Positions 55,369-62,593 of a stretch of 64,000 nucleotides of DNA are shown here, one piece after another (within the stretch, counting starts at the first letter, position 1; the number at the start of each line of letters is the position of its first letter). A model generated the notes under the pieces. The model ran no database searches and was not told the origin of the DNA. It was given only the letters and a program-made list of their open reading frames with translations. Made by a program: the position numbers and the translations under genes. Where the stretch lies: the NCBI RefSeq assembly GCF_004769635.1, contig NZ_RQGH01000009.1:186001-250000 (forward strand), read 5' to 3'. Source of the DNA: Leptospira jelokensis. Its GTDB lineage: Bacteria > Spirochaetota > Leptospiria > Leptospirales > Leptospiraceae.

Positions 55369-56769
55369 ATGGCAAAAATCCAAGAAATGACGCAACTTTC
55401 CCCAACCATGGAAGAAGGAACCATTGTGAAGTGGTTAAAAAAAGAAGGCGATTCCATAAGTCCAGGCGATATCCTAGCGGAAGTTGAAACCGATAAAGCC
55501 GTGATGGAAATGGAAGCCTATGATGCTGGTGTGATACTCAAAATCATCCAAGGAGAAGGCACCAAACTGAAAGTAGGTGAAGCGTTGGCTGTAATCGGGA
55601 AACCAGGTGAGGATATATCGAATTTACTTGCCAACCTTCCGAAACCAAAACCTTCGGAAACATCGGGGCAATCACCTGCAAACCCTACTCCCTCCCCATC
55701 CCTTGGGAACACGAATGCCAAGATGGATGCGGATTCATTAAAGGAAAAAAGGGAACCAAATCCTTTCGAAAGTACAGTTTCCACTCCCAATGAAAATTTG
55801 ACGCCAACTTCTAGCTCAGGAAACAGAAGTCCTTCAGTCCCTTCCTTCCAAACCCAAGAAAGGCCAAATGGTAGCCCTTCTCCCAGGGGAGGCACACTCC
55901 GTGTTTTTGCATCCCCACTTGCCAAATCGATCGCCATTGAACATGGCATTGATTTACACCGTGTGATTGGAACGGGTCCCGAAGGTAGGATCACCAAAAA
56001 GGATGTTTTAGATTCCTTAAACAAAGGTACAGGCATCACACGTGGTGGATCGGATGTTCTCACTTCCGATGAAATTGTAAATTTGAATGGGATGCGAAAA
56101 ACCATTGCCAAACGACTCACGGAATCCAAACAAAACCTCCCTCATTTTTATTTGAATGTGGATGTGAATGCAAAAGCCCTTGAATCGTTTCGTAAGGAAA
56201 TCAATGAATTCCAGGCAACCCAAAATCCTGACTCACCCGCTAAAGTGAGTTTGAATGACATCATTGTGAAAGCAACAGCGGCGGCGTTAAAACTCCACCC
56301 CAAGGTAAATGCAAGTTTCCAAGGGGATACAATTTTACAGTTTGGGCGAGTGGATGTAGGGATTGCTGTTTCCATTGATGGAGGACTTCTAACTCCCGTT
56401 ATCCGAGATGCAAATCGAAAGTCCATCCTTCAAATTTCTTCGGAAGTAAAGGAACTCGCCAAAAAAGCAAGAGACCGTAAATTAAAACCAGAAGAGTTCA
56501 CAAATGGAACCTTTACGATTTCGAATTTGGGGATGTATGGGATCAGTCGGTTCACAGCGATCATCAACGAACCAGAAAGTGCCATCCTTGCAGTGGGATC
56601 TGTTGAAGATAAACCTATTGTGGAAAATGGAATGGTAGTGGCTGGACGAATCCTCTCTCTCACACTCTCCTGCGATCACAGGGTGATCGATGGAGCCGTG
56701 GGAGCAGAGTTTTTAAAGACCTTAAGGAGTTTTTTGGAAAGACCAAACCTTCTCCTTGCGGTGGGATGA
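55369..56769 (+). CDS. pdhC: Pyruvate dehydrogenase E2 (dihydrolipoamide acetyltransferase)
   Basis: The 466-residue protein has one lipoyl domain (residues 1-77; lipoyl Lys in [14 protein letters not shown]), a Pro/Ser/Asn-rich flexible linker (about 85-175), a peripheral-subunit-binding domain ([36 protein letters not shown]) and the acetyltransferase core, with the active-site [16 protein letters not shown] near the end. It moves the acetyl group to CoA at the core of the complex. The ATG at 55369 follows AAGGAGA; longer frame overlaps pdhB. No terminator was found before the convergent small gene. Confidence 0.94.
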   Translation: MAKIQEMTQLSPTMEEGTIVKWLKKEGDSISPGDILAEVETDKAVMEMEAYDAGVILKIIQGEGTKLKVGEALAVIGKPGEDISNLLANLPKPKPSETSGQSPANPTPSPSLGNTNAKMDADSLKEKREPNPFESTVSTPNENLTPTSSSGNRSPSVPSFQTQERPNGSPSPRGGTLRVFASPLAKSIAIEHGIDLHRVIGTGPEGRITKKDVLDSLNKGTGITRGGSDVLTSDEIVNLNGMRKTIAKRLTESKQNLPHFYLNVDVNAKALESFRKEINEFQATQNPDSPAKVSLNDIIVKATAAALKLHPKVNASFQGDTILQFGRVDVGIAVSIDGGLLTPVIRDANRKSILQISSEVKELAKKARDRKLKPEEFTNGTFTISNLGMYGISRFTAIINEPESAILAVGSVEDKPIVENGMVVAGRILSLTLSCDHRVIDGAVGAEFLKTLRSFLERPNLLLAVG

Positions 56770-56781
56770 TCGATAGGCCAA

Positions 56782-56991
56782 TTAAGCGGCAAAAAAATCA
56801 GCACTTTGGATGTCGGCAATGGGAATCCGAACCACACCCGTTGCCAAATTTCCGATGACCACATCGTCCATCATTTGGCGGTTTTTATCTAGTTCGATGC
56901 TCTTTCCATCTTTGAGGTGTAAAACGATATCGATTCCTCGGTAGTGGATGTAACGTTCGAGAGTGTTTTTGAATTTGTGAGCTTTGTCCAT
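56782..56991 (-). CDS. Small beta-rich protein, unknown
   Basis: The 69-residue protein starts with a basic helix (MDKAHKFKNTLERYIHYRG) and continues with alternating beta strands (IDIVLHLKDGKSIELDKN, DDVVIGNLATGVVRIPIADIQ). The pattern suggests a small SH3- or Sm-like barrel, but this is fold guesswork. It converges on pdhC, with 12 bases between the stops, and its start is 131 bases from the divergent fliG start. I found no family name. Confidence 0.6.
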   Translation of the reverse strand: MDKAHKFKNTLERYIHYRGIDIVLHLKDGKSIELDKNRQMMDDVVIGNLATGVVRIPIADIQSADFFAA

Positions 56992-57121
56992 CTGGTATTG
57001 GTTCCTTTATCTTTGTAACTTACAAAGGGTATCGTACGAACTTAATGAGACCTTTAGAAAATTTTGTCTCATTGCAGAAGTTTTTTTTGACATCCATAGG
57101 AAACTAAGAGAATTATGTCAC

Positions 57122-58141
57122 ATGAAGTCTGAGAACCCAACCACCGCCGCACCAGGTGTACGAAAAGCTGCCCTCCTCCTCCTCTCCCTTGGCAAAGAAA
57201 GAGCCGCCGATGTACTCAGACACCTAGACGATGCCATGCTCGAGGCAGTGATTCTGGAGATGTCGAAAATTCGTTCGGTATCGAAAGAAGAAAAGGAATC
57301 CATTTTAAAAGAATTCCACCATACCATTGAAGGCCTTTCGGATTCCACTTCCGGGGGATTGTCCACAGCAAAGTCCCTCCTCGAACACACGGTTGGCTCC
57401 GAAAAAGCAAATGTGATCTTAAAAAAAATCCACAAAGAAGAAACAAAAAACGATTTTGAATTTTTGAACCAAGTGGAACCAAGTGTGTTGCAGACCATGC
57501 TCGGGACAGAATCTCCGCAAATCATTGCGGTGACCCTTTCCCATCTCGACCCCAAAAAAGCCGCAGACGTTCTCAAACTCTTTCCCAAACCAGAACAGGC
57601 AAAAATAGCAGTCCGACTTGCCACAACTTCCAAAACACACCCTGATGTGATCCAAAACATTGCTCGTATCCTAAAGAAACGTTACGAAGAAAGGGACAAA
57701 CAAGAATACTCAGAAGCAGGTGGTGCCCATGTACTTGCGAACATTCTGAACTTTATGGAAAAAGGGGCAGAAGAAACCATTTTATCAGAATTGGAAGAAT
57801 CTTCACCCGAAGTTGCCGACCAAGTACGGGAAAAATTATATACCTTTGAAGATATACTTTCTCTTGATAACAAAGAAATGCGAATCCTCATCAATCGATT
57901 GGCAGATGATACTTGCATATCACTTGCGATTCGTGGTGCCGGTGATGAAATTCGAAAAAAATTCTTAAACAATATGAGCCAAAACCGCGCAGAAGACATT
58001 TTGGATCTTTTGGATATGAAGCCACGTGTCACCTTACGAGAGATAAACGAAGCAAGAAGTAAAATTGTGCAAGTCGCAAGGGTTTTAGAGGAAGAAAATC
58101 AAATCCTATTCAAAAAGGAAAAAGAAGAATACATCGAATGA
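57122..58141 (+). CDS. fliG: Flagellar motor switch protein FliG
   Basis: The 339-residue protein forms the rotor face that touches the stators. The N-terminal domain (RKAALLLLSLGKERAADVLRHLDD), the middle EHPQ-type region (LGTESPQIIAVTLSHLDPKKAADVLKLFP) and the C-terminal torque domain with charged helix (IRKKFLNNMSQNRAEDILDLLDMKPRVTLREINEARSKIVQVARVLEEE) are present; the charged residues that contact MotA are conserved. I chose the ATG at 57122 because the upstream frame is unlike any FliG. It is away from the other flagellar genes and is followed by tRNA-Asp on the other strand. Confidence 0.94.
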   Translation: MKSENPTTAAPGVRKAALLLLSLGKERAADVLRHLDDAMLEAVILEMSKIRSVSKEEKESILKEFHHTIEGLSDSTSGGLSTAKSLLEHTVGSEKANVILKKIHKEETKNDFEFLNQVEPSVLQTMLGTESPQIIAVTLSHLDPKKAADVLKLFPKPEQAKIAVRLATTSKTHPDVIQNIARILKKRYEERDKQEYSEAGGAHVLANILNFMEKGAEETILSELEESSPEVADQVREKLYTFEDILSLDNKEMRILINRLADDTCISLAIRGAGDEIRKKFLNNMSQNRAEDILDLLDMKPRVTLREINEARSKIVQVARVLEEENQILFKKEKEEYIE

Positions 58142-58174
58142 TGGAATAGAAAAGGAATGGGGGGAAATTCCCGA

Positions 58175-58251
<77 letters not shown>

Positions 58252-58354
58252 ATCGGAATAAAAACCAAACTATAGATTCGACTCCAAACGTCAACCTTGT
58301 TTTCATTTGTTTTCTTGCCTTCGGTTAGAATTTTTAAAACCTGGCATTGGTTCT

Positions 58355-59029
58355 ATGCAAATCGAAGAAAAAAAAGCCAAAGACCTTTTCCAGGATCGGA
58401 TATTTACATTATCCAATTTTTTATCTGTCCTACGTGTATTGTTATTACCTTTTTTTTTCTATAGTACATATGATTATGCAAAAGACCCAGCGAACTTAAA
58501 CGCGTTACTTGCCTCTATCAGTTATGCTTTGGCTGCTGTCTTCACTGATTATTTGGATGGGCTATTTGCAAGGCTCTTACACCAAGAAACAACACTTGGT
58601 CGGTACCTCGATCCTGTTTGTGATAAACTGGTGACACTCGGTGGGCTCTTTGTTGTGACACTCCACTTCGATTTTCCAAAATGGATCCTCATCGTATACT
58701 TTATCCGAGAGGTCCTCGGTGTTTGGCTCGGTGGATTTTTGTACTTAAAACGAGGCTTACAAGGAAGGCCCAATTGGTGGGGCAAGTTTGGTGTGGGAAT
58801 TGTTGCTGTTTCCGTGATTTGGTACATGTCACTGCCGTACTTCCTCCAATTTGGAGCTCCCTATTCCTTCCTGTTGTATCCGGAAATTTCCGCTTATGTT
58901 TTATTGGTTGTGCTTACGTTTGGCGTGATTGCCTATGTGGTGAGGTATTGGAATATCGTTTTCCATCCAGAAGCCATTGAATTGGATCCAGAAAACAAGA
59001 AACAAGCGAAGAAATACCAAAAAATCTAG
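58355..59029 (+). CDS. CDP-alcohol phosphatidyltransferase (PgsA-like)
   Basis: The 224-residue membrane enzyme contains the full family signature DYLDGLFARLLHQETTLGRY followed by LDPVCDKL (pattern DxxDGxxAR, then GxxxDxxxD), which binds metal and the CDP-lipid. Several hydrophobic spans follow (WILIVYFIREVLGVWLGGFL, VGIVAVSVIWYMSLPYFLQF, AYVLLVVLTFGVIAYVVRYW). By length it fits phosphatidylglycerophosphate synthase, but closely related enzymes with other acceptor alcohols cannot be excluded. I chose the ATG at 58355; 16 residues of upstream frame look non-coding. It lies between tRNA-Asp and the histone-like gene. Confidence 0.85.
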   Translation: MQIEEKKAKDLFQDRIFTLSNFLSVLRVLLLPFFFYSTYDYAKDPANLNALLASISYALAAVFTDYLDGLFARLLHQETTLGRYLDPVCDKLVTLGGLFVVTLHFDFPKWILIVYFIREVLGVWLGGFLYLKRGLQGRPNWWGKFGVGIVAVSVIWYMSLPYFLQFGAPYSFLLYPEISAYVLLVVLTFGVIAYVVRYWNIVFHPEAIELDPENKKQAKKYQKI

Positions 59030-59072
59030 AACCCTTCTGCTTAGTAAAAGTACAGACTAACTTGTAGATGGA

Positions 59073-59100
59073 GGGTTGATTGGGATAATAGAATCAACCC
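59073..59100. repeat. Intergenic inverted repeat before histone-like gene end
   Basis: GGGTTGATT (59073-59081) pairs perfectly with AATCAACCC (59092-59100) around a 10-base loop. It is in the gap between the phosphatidyltransferase stop (59029) and the histone-like protein stop (59152). No clear T-run follows in either direction, so it may be a processing or attenuation structure for one of the two convergent transcripts. Confidence 0.5.
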
Positions 59101-59151
59101 GCAAGTGGAATCAAACTTCCAAAAGGAACCAATCTATTACCCCAAACGAAT

Positions 59152-59442
59152 TTAACGTCTTTTTTTCTTAGCTGCTCTTTTTTTACCGGCTTTTTTCTTC
59201 GCCGTTTTCTTTTTCGCAGGTCTTTTTTTAGAAACTACTTTCTTTGTTTTTTTCTTTGCTGCTTTTTTCTTTTTGGCAGCCTTTTTCTTCTTAGGAGCTG
59301 CTTTTTTAGCTCTTTTTTTCTTTGCTGCTTTCTTTTTCGCAGCTTTCTTCTTTTTAGGAGCCGCTTTTTTGGCAACAACTGTTACCTCAGGAGCAGGTTC
59401 TTCCACTACAACTGGCATTTCTATTGTTTCGTTTTCTTCCAT
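59152..59442 (-). CDS. Histone H1-like lysine/alanine-rich protein
   Basis: The 96-residue product has a short acidic N-terminus (MEENETIEMPVVVEEPAPEV) and then about 75 residues of almost pure Lys/Ala/Pro with Arg (AAPKKKKAAKKKAAKKK, AKKKTKKVVSKKRPAKKK). This is the composition of eukaryotic H1 tails and of bacterial H1-like DNA-condensing proteins such as chlamydial HC proteins and similar proteins of other bacteria. It very likely binds DNA or RNA without sequence specificity. The matching low-complexity DNA repeats are prone to length change. The repeat structure means the reading direction is only secure because the opposite frame is Ala/Phe-rich and lacks a start context. Confidence 0.8.
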   Translation of the reverse strand: MEENETIEMPVVVEEPAPEVTVVAKKAAPKKKKAAKKKAAKKKRAKKAAPKKKKAAKKKKAAKKKTKKVVSKKRPAKKKTAKKKAGKKRAAKKKRR

Positions 59443-60073
59443 ACATGTAACCTTATGAAGATTGTATCCATCTTCCGTATGGAAACGATGACAAAGCTAG
59501 CATTCATAAAAGTAAATTCATTTTTGTTTTCGAATCGAGTGGATTGCTAATTTCTTTACAATCGATGCATCCATCATGAGTTCTCATGGCATATACCAAC
59601 GATCATATGAAGATTGACTTCTTTGGTATCCATTGAGAGCTAAAGTTCCGCTTCACAAATTAGAAATGCAATCTCTGTGAGGTGATTTCACAATTGGAAT
59701 GGAAACAAATCAGATCTCAGAGTCGAACGAAAAAATACCTCTCTTCATTTAGACTTGTGAATAGGCTTTGTATCTCTGCCATTGCAATGATGAAATAAAT
59801 CGTTCGATCGTGGGAGTGGTGTTAGTTTAGAATTTTGTCTGGTTTACAAGGTTTACATACATACCAATCCAAAAGGATTCGTTTCCTCCCATTCATGATC
59901 CATTCTAAGTTATAAATCCTTAGACCAAGGTATGGTGAACACTTCCCCTTTACGGAGAGTTTTCGATTCCGTTTTGAAATTTCTGACAGTTTTTCCATTC
60001 GGTTTCCTTTTGGAGTATTTTTTTAGTCGACACTTGTCGACTATTTTTTAAAATAGAAAGTCAGGACCATACG
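59443..60073. other. 631-base non-coding stretch
   Basis: No frame of useful length or codon pattern was found on either strand. The right end holds the palindrome at 60024-60043, close to the aldolase start. The left end should contain the promoter of the histone-like gene. I see no tRNA, riboswitch or tandem repeat. A small RNA cannot be excluded. Confidence 0.6.
60024..60043 (+). promoter_or_regulatory. Near-perfect palindrome upstream of aldolase-family gene
   Basis: TAGTCGAC (60024-60031) and GTCGACTA (60036-60043) are perfect reverse complements around ACTT; each arm is flanked by T-rich sequence. It lies 30 bases before the start of the aldolase-family gene. It could be an operator for a dimeric repressor, or a terminator-type hairpin (it is followed by ATTTTTT) that would end transcripts entering from the left or act as an attenuator. 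Confidence 0.5.
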
Positions 60074-60730
60074 ATGAAACAGAAGAACCAAACAATCATA
60101 ACCATCCAAAAGGAAATGATCACCGCCTGTATCCGGTTAGCTGATCTTGGGTTTTTAGCTGGCATTGGTGGGAATTTGGCAGTGCGGGTGGATGATAAGC
60201 TCATGGTTGTGACACCTTCCGCAAGTGATTATTACACGATGAAACCAGAAGACCTCTGTGTTTTGAAAATGGATACCTTAGAAATGGTTGAAGGAACAAA
60301 ACAACCCACCACGGAAAGTGGCATCCATGCGAATTTCTTTTTGAAACGTCCAGATCTCAATGTGAGTTTGCATACCCACCAACCACTTGCCAGTGCCATC
60401 ACCCTACTCGGAAAAGATATATTCTTGGTAACCAAAGAAGCGAAAGAAAAAATTGGATCGAAACTCATAATGGTTTCTTATGCTCCATCCGGAACTTCCT
60501 TTCTTGTGAGTGCCTTTCGAAAAAAAATTACAACAGAAGAAAATGGTTACCTCTTAAAAAATCATGGGATTGTTTGTGGGGCCAAAGACTTAAAGTCGGC
60601 CATTCGCTCAGTCATTTTGATTGAAGAGGAAGCAACTGCATTTTTAAAACAATCAATTCAAAAAAATATAGACCGTTTCCAATTTCCAAAACCACTTGTG
60701 GAACAAATTGAAACCGTGTTTACCTCGTAA
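60074..60730 (+). CDS. Class II aldolase/adducin family protein
   Basis: The 218-residue protein is a zinc-dependent class II aldolase-fold enzyme, relatives of which are fuculose-phosphate aldolase, ribulose-phosphate 4-epimerase and methylthioribulose-phosphate dehydratase. FLAGIGGNLAVRVDDKLMVVTPSASDYY, VSLHTHQPLASAITLLGK with the HxH metal pair, and LKNHGIVCGAKDLKSAI with a third His are intact, so it should be active. The substrate cannot be assigned. It begins 30 bases after a palindrome and is followed 37 bases later by a degenerate relative, suggesting a two-gene operon. Confidence 0.85.
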   Translation: MKQKNQTIITIQKEMITACIRLADLGFLAGIGGNLAVRVDDKLMVVTPSASDYYTMKPEDLCVLKMDTLEMVEGTKQPTTESGIHANFFLKRPDLNVSLHTHQPLASAITLLGKDIFLVTKEAKEKIGSKLIMVSYAPSGTSFLVSAFRKKITTEENGYLLKNHGIVCGAKDLKSAIRSVILIEEEATAFLKQSIQKNIDRFQFPKPLVEQIETVFTS

Positions 60731-60767
60731 AACTTTAGTGGAACCAAAAAGAAATAAGGACTAATCA

Positions 60768-61511
60768 ATGATCCAAATATCCAAACTTCCTAAGGCAAAA
60801 CCAAAATCGAAGTCCACCAAACAAACACCTGACGAAATGGAAATACACGACTTATGGAATCGTCTGGAATCCAAAGGTTTGTTCCAATCAAATGCAGTTA
60901 GCCTTTCCTTTCTTTTACCAGGGACGGATTCCTTTTTACTTATGGCAAAAACGGAAGGGAAAAAAGCAAAACCTAGTTTGGGGATTTATTCTGTCAATTT
61001 TCCGAATACAAGGTCCAATGAAAGTTTGGGTCATGAATTTTTACCGGCTGTGATTCGGTTTCATGCTGAACTTCATTCAAATCGATCTGACGTTGGGGCC
61101 ATTGTGAAATTTGTCCCTCCTTGGAGTTCCAAACTTAGATATTTAGACCACCCACTCCCCCTTGTGTTTGATGAGCAGTGCCGCCAATTGGGAGCACCTG
61201 TCCACCAGTTACCTGTTGGACCGAATGGGAATCTCCTTACAAGTGAGATCCTACGTTCTGGTGCAAATGGGTTTTTATTAGGGGAAGAGGTCATTATCAC
61301 CAGTGTGACTAGAGAAAAAGCCATTTATAATTGTGAATTAATCGAAAAATGTGCGAAAGCCTATCTCCTTGCGATTGCAACCGGTGGGACAGTTCGAAAC
61401 ATTCCTTGGTTTGTACGATTTATCGCCAAACAAAGGTTACTTAAGGATGAAAAAAAGGCAACCGCATTTTACAAACGTGGTGAAAGGCCTACCGGATTTA
61501 AGGCGTATTAA
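60768..61511 (+). CDS. Degenerate class II aldolase-like protein
   Basis: The 247-residue protein resembles the aldolase/adducin fold: RFHAELHSNRSDVGAIVKF corresponds to the metal-binding region, and LRSGANGFLLGEEVIITSVTREKAIYNCELIEKCAKAY to the C-terminal helix region that normally starts with a metal His. The HTH pair (FVPP) and the C-terminal His (GANGFLLG) are missing, so it is probably not catalytic. It starts with a Lys/Pro-rich stretch (LPKAKPKSKSTKQ). It may be a regulatory or structural partner of the preceding protein, as in adducins, or a decayed paralogue. The start is an ATG at 60768 behind AAATAAGGA. Confidence 0.7.
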   Translation: MIQISKLPKAKPKSKSTKQTPDEMEIHDLWNRLESKGLFQSNAVSLSFLLPGTDSFLLMAKTEGKKAKPSLGIYSVNFPNTRSNESLGHEFLPAVIRFHAELHSNRSDVGAIVKFVPPWSSKLRYLDHPLPLVFDEQCRQLGAPVHQLPVGPNGNLLTSEILRSGANGFLLGEEVIITSVTREKAIYNCELIEKCAKAYLLAIATGGTVRNIPWFVRFIAKQRLLKDEKKATAFYKRGERPTGFKAY

Positions 61512-61591
61512 CATTTTCCATTCTCATGCAGTCGATTTAGAATCTATCATGCAAAGGGTGGACAGGATAAGTCCAATGATGGTGCGTTGGC

Positions 61592-62593
61592 TCAAGTTTT
61601 TTCCATTTCTTCTGGCCATTCTTTTTTGATTTCTATTACTTTAGGTAGTACATTTAAAAATTCTGTGACAAGTTTCGGATCAAAATGAGTGCCTGATTCT
61701 TTTTTTAGAAAAGCAAGTGCATCATCGACTTCCCAAGCTTTTTTATAGGGTCTGACAGTCGTTAATGCATCAAACACATCTGCGATGGCAATGATCCTTC
61801 CTTCTAAAGGGATGTTTTCTCCTTTTAAGTTTTTCGGATAACCTGTTCCATCATATTTTTCGTGGTGGGTGAGAGCAATGGACTTTGCCAATCGTAATAA
61901 ACTGGAGTGGTGGTCCCCAATGATTTCAGCACCAATTTCAGGATGGCGTTTCATGATTTGCCATTCTTCTTCTGTGAGTTTGCCAGGTTTTTGGATGATG
62001 GAATCAGGGATTCCAATTTTACCCACGTCATGCATTGGTGCTGCATTTAGTATTTCTTCTGCCCCTTCTTCACTATAACCAATCGCTCGGGCAAGGGTTT
62101 TTGAATAATGACTCATCCGAATTACGTGCATACCTGTTTCATTGTCTTTGTATTCCGATGCCATACCCAATCGTTGGATGATTTGTAATCTTGTGATTTT
62201 TACTTCCTCGCTATCGACTAAGGACAAATGTGTTTTGACTCTGGCTTTGACAATGGCGGGGCTCACTGGTTTTGTGATATAATCCACAGCACCAAGTGAA
62301 AATCCTTTTTCTTCATCACCCACGTCTGTAAGAGCAGTGACAAAGATAACAGGTATGAACTTTGTGATTTCATTTGATTTGAATTTTTGGCATAGGTCAT
62401 AACCTGTGATCTCTGGCATCATCACATCTAATAAAATCAAATTGGGTCTTTCTTTTTGTGCAAGTTCCCAACCTTTATTGGCATCTTTTGCGAAGGATAA
62501 AGTGTAATCATTTTTTAGGATTTCATTTAGGATTTGTAGGTTCGTGGGTTCATCATCGATGATCAGTATTTTTGTTTTTTCGTTTGGAATCAC
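61592..62593 (-). CDS. Response regulator with HD-GYP phosphodiesterase domain
   Basis: The 333-residue protein has a receiver (KILIIDDEPTNLQIL, ILLDVMMPEITGYD with the phospho-Asp, FVTAL, DYITKP) and an HD-GYP domain with its metal and catalytic motifs intact: MHDVGKIGIPD (HD), HPEIGAEI, HHEKYDGTGYPKNLKGENIPL (GYP) and AIADVFDALTTVRPYK. It should hydrolyse c-di-GMP under control of phosphorylation, like RpfG. Its start overlaps the stop of the upstream hybrid kinase gene by four bases, so the two form a cognate pair. Confidence 0.93.
   Translation of the reverse strand: MIPNEKTKILIIDDEPTNLQILNEILKNDYTLSFAKDANKGWELAQKERPNLILLDVMMPEITGYDLCQKFKSNEITKFIPVIFVTALTDVGDEEKGFSLGAVDYITKPVSPAIVKARVKTHLSLVDSEEVKITRLQIIQRLGMASEYKDNETGMHVIRMSHYSKTLARAIGYSEEGAEEILNAAPMHDVGKIGIPDSIIQKPGKLTEEEWQIMKRHPEIGAEIIGDHHSSLLRLAKSIALTHHEKYDGTGYPKNLKGENIPLEGRIIAIADVFDALTTVRPYKKAWEVDDALAFLKKESGTHFDPKLVTEFLNVLPKVIEIKKEWPEEMEKT

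Noticed and set aside
59443..60073. Small protein or CRISPR-like repeats in the long non-coding stretch
   Set aside because: No regularly spaced repeats and no frame with a start, ribosome-binding site and coding-like composition.
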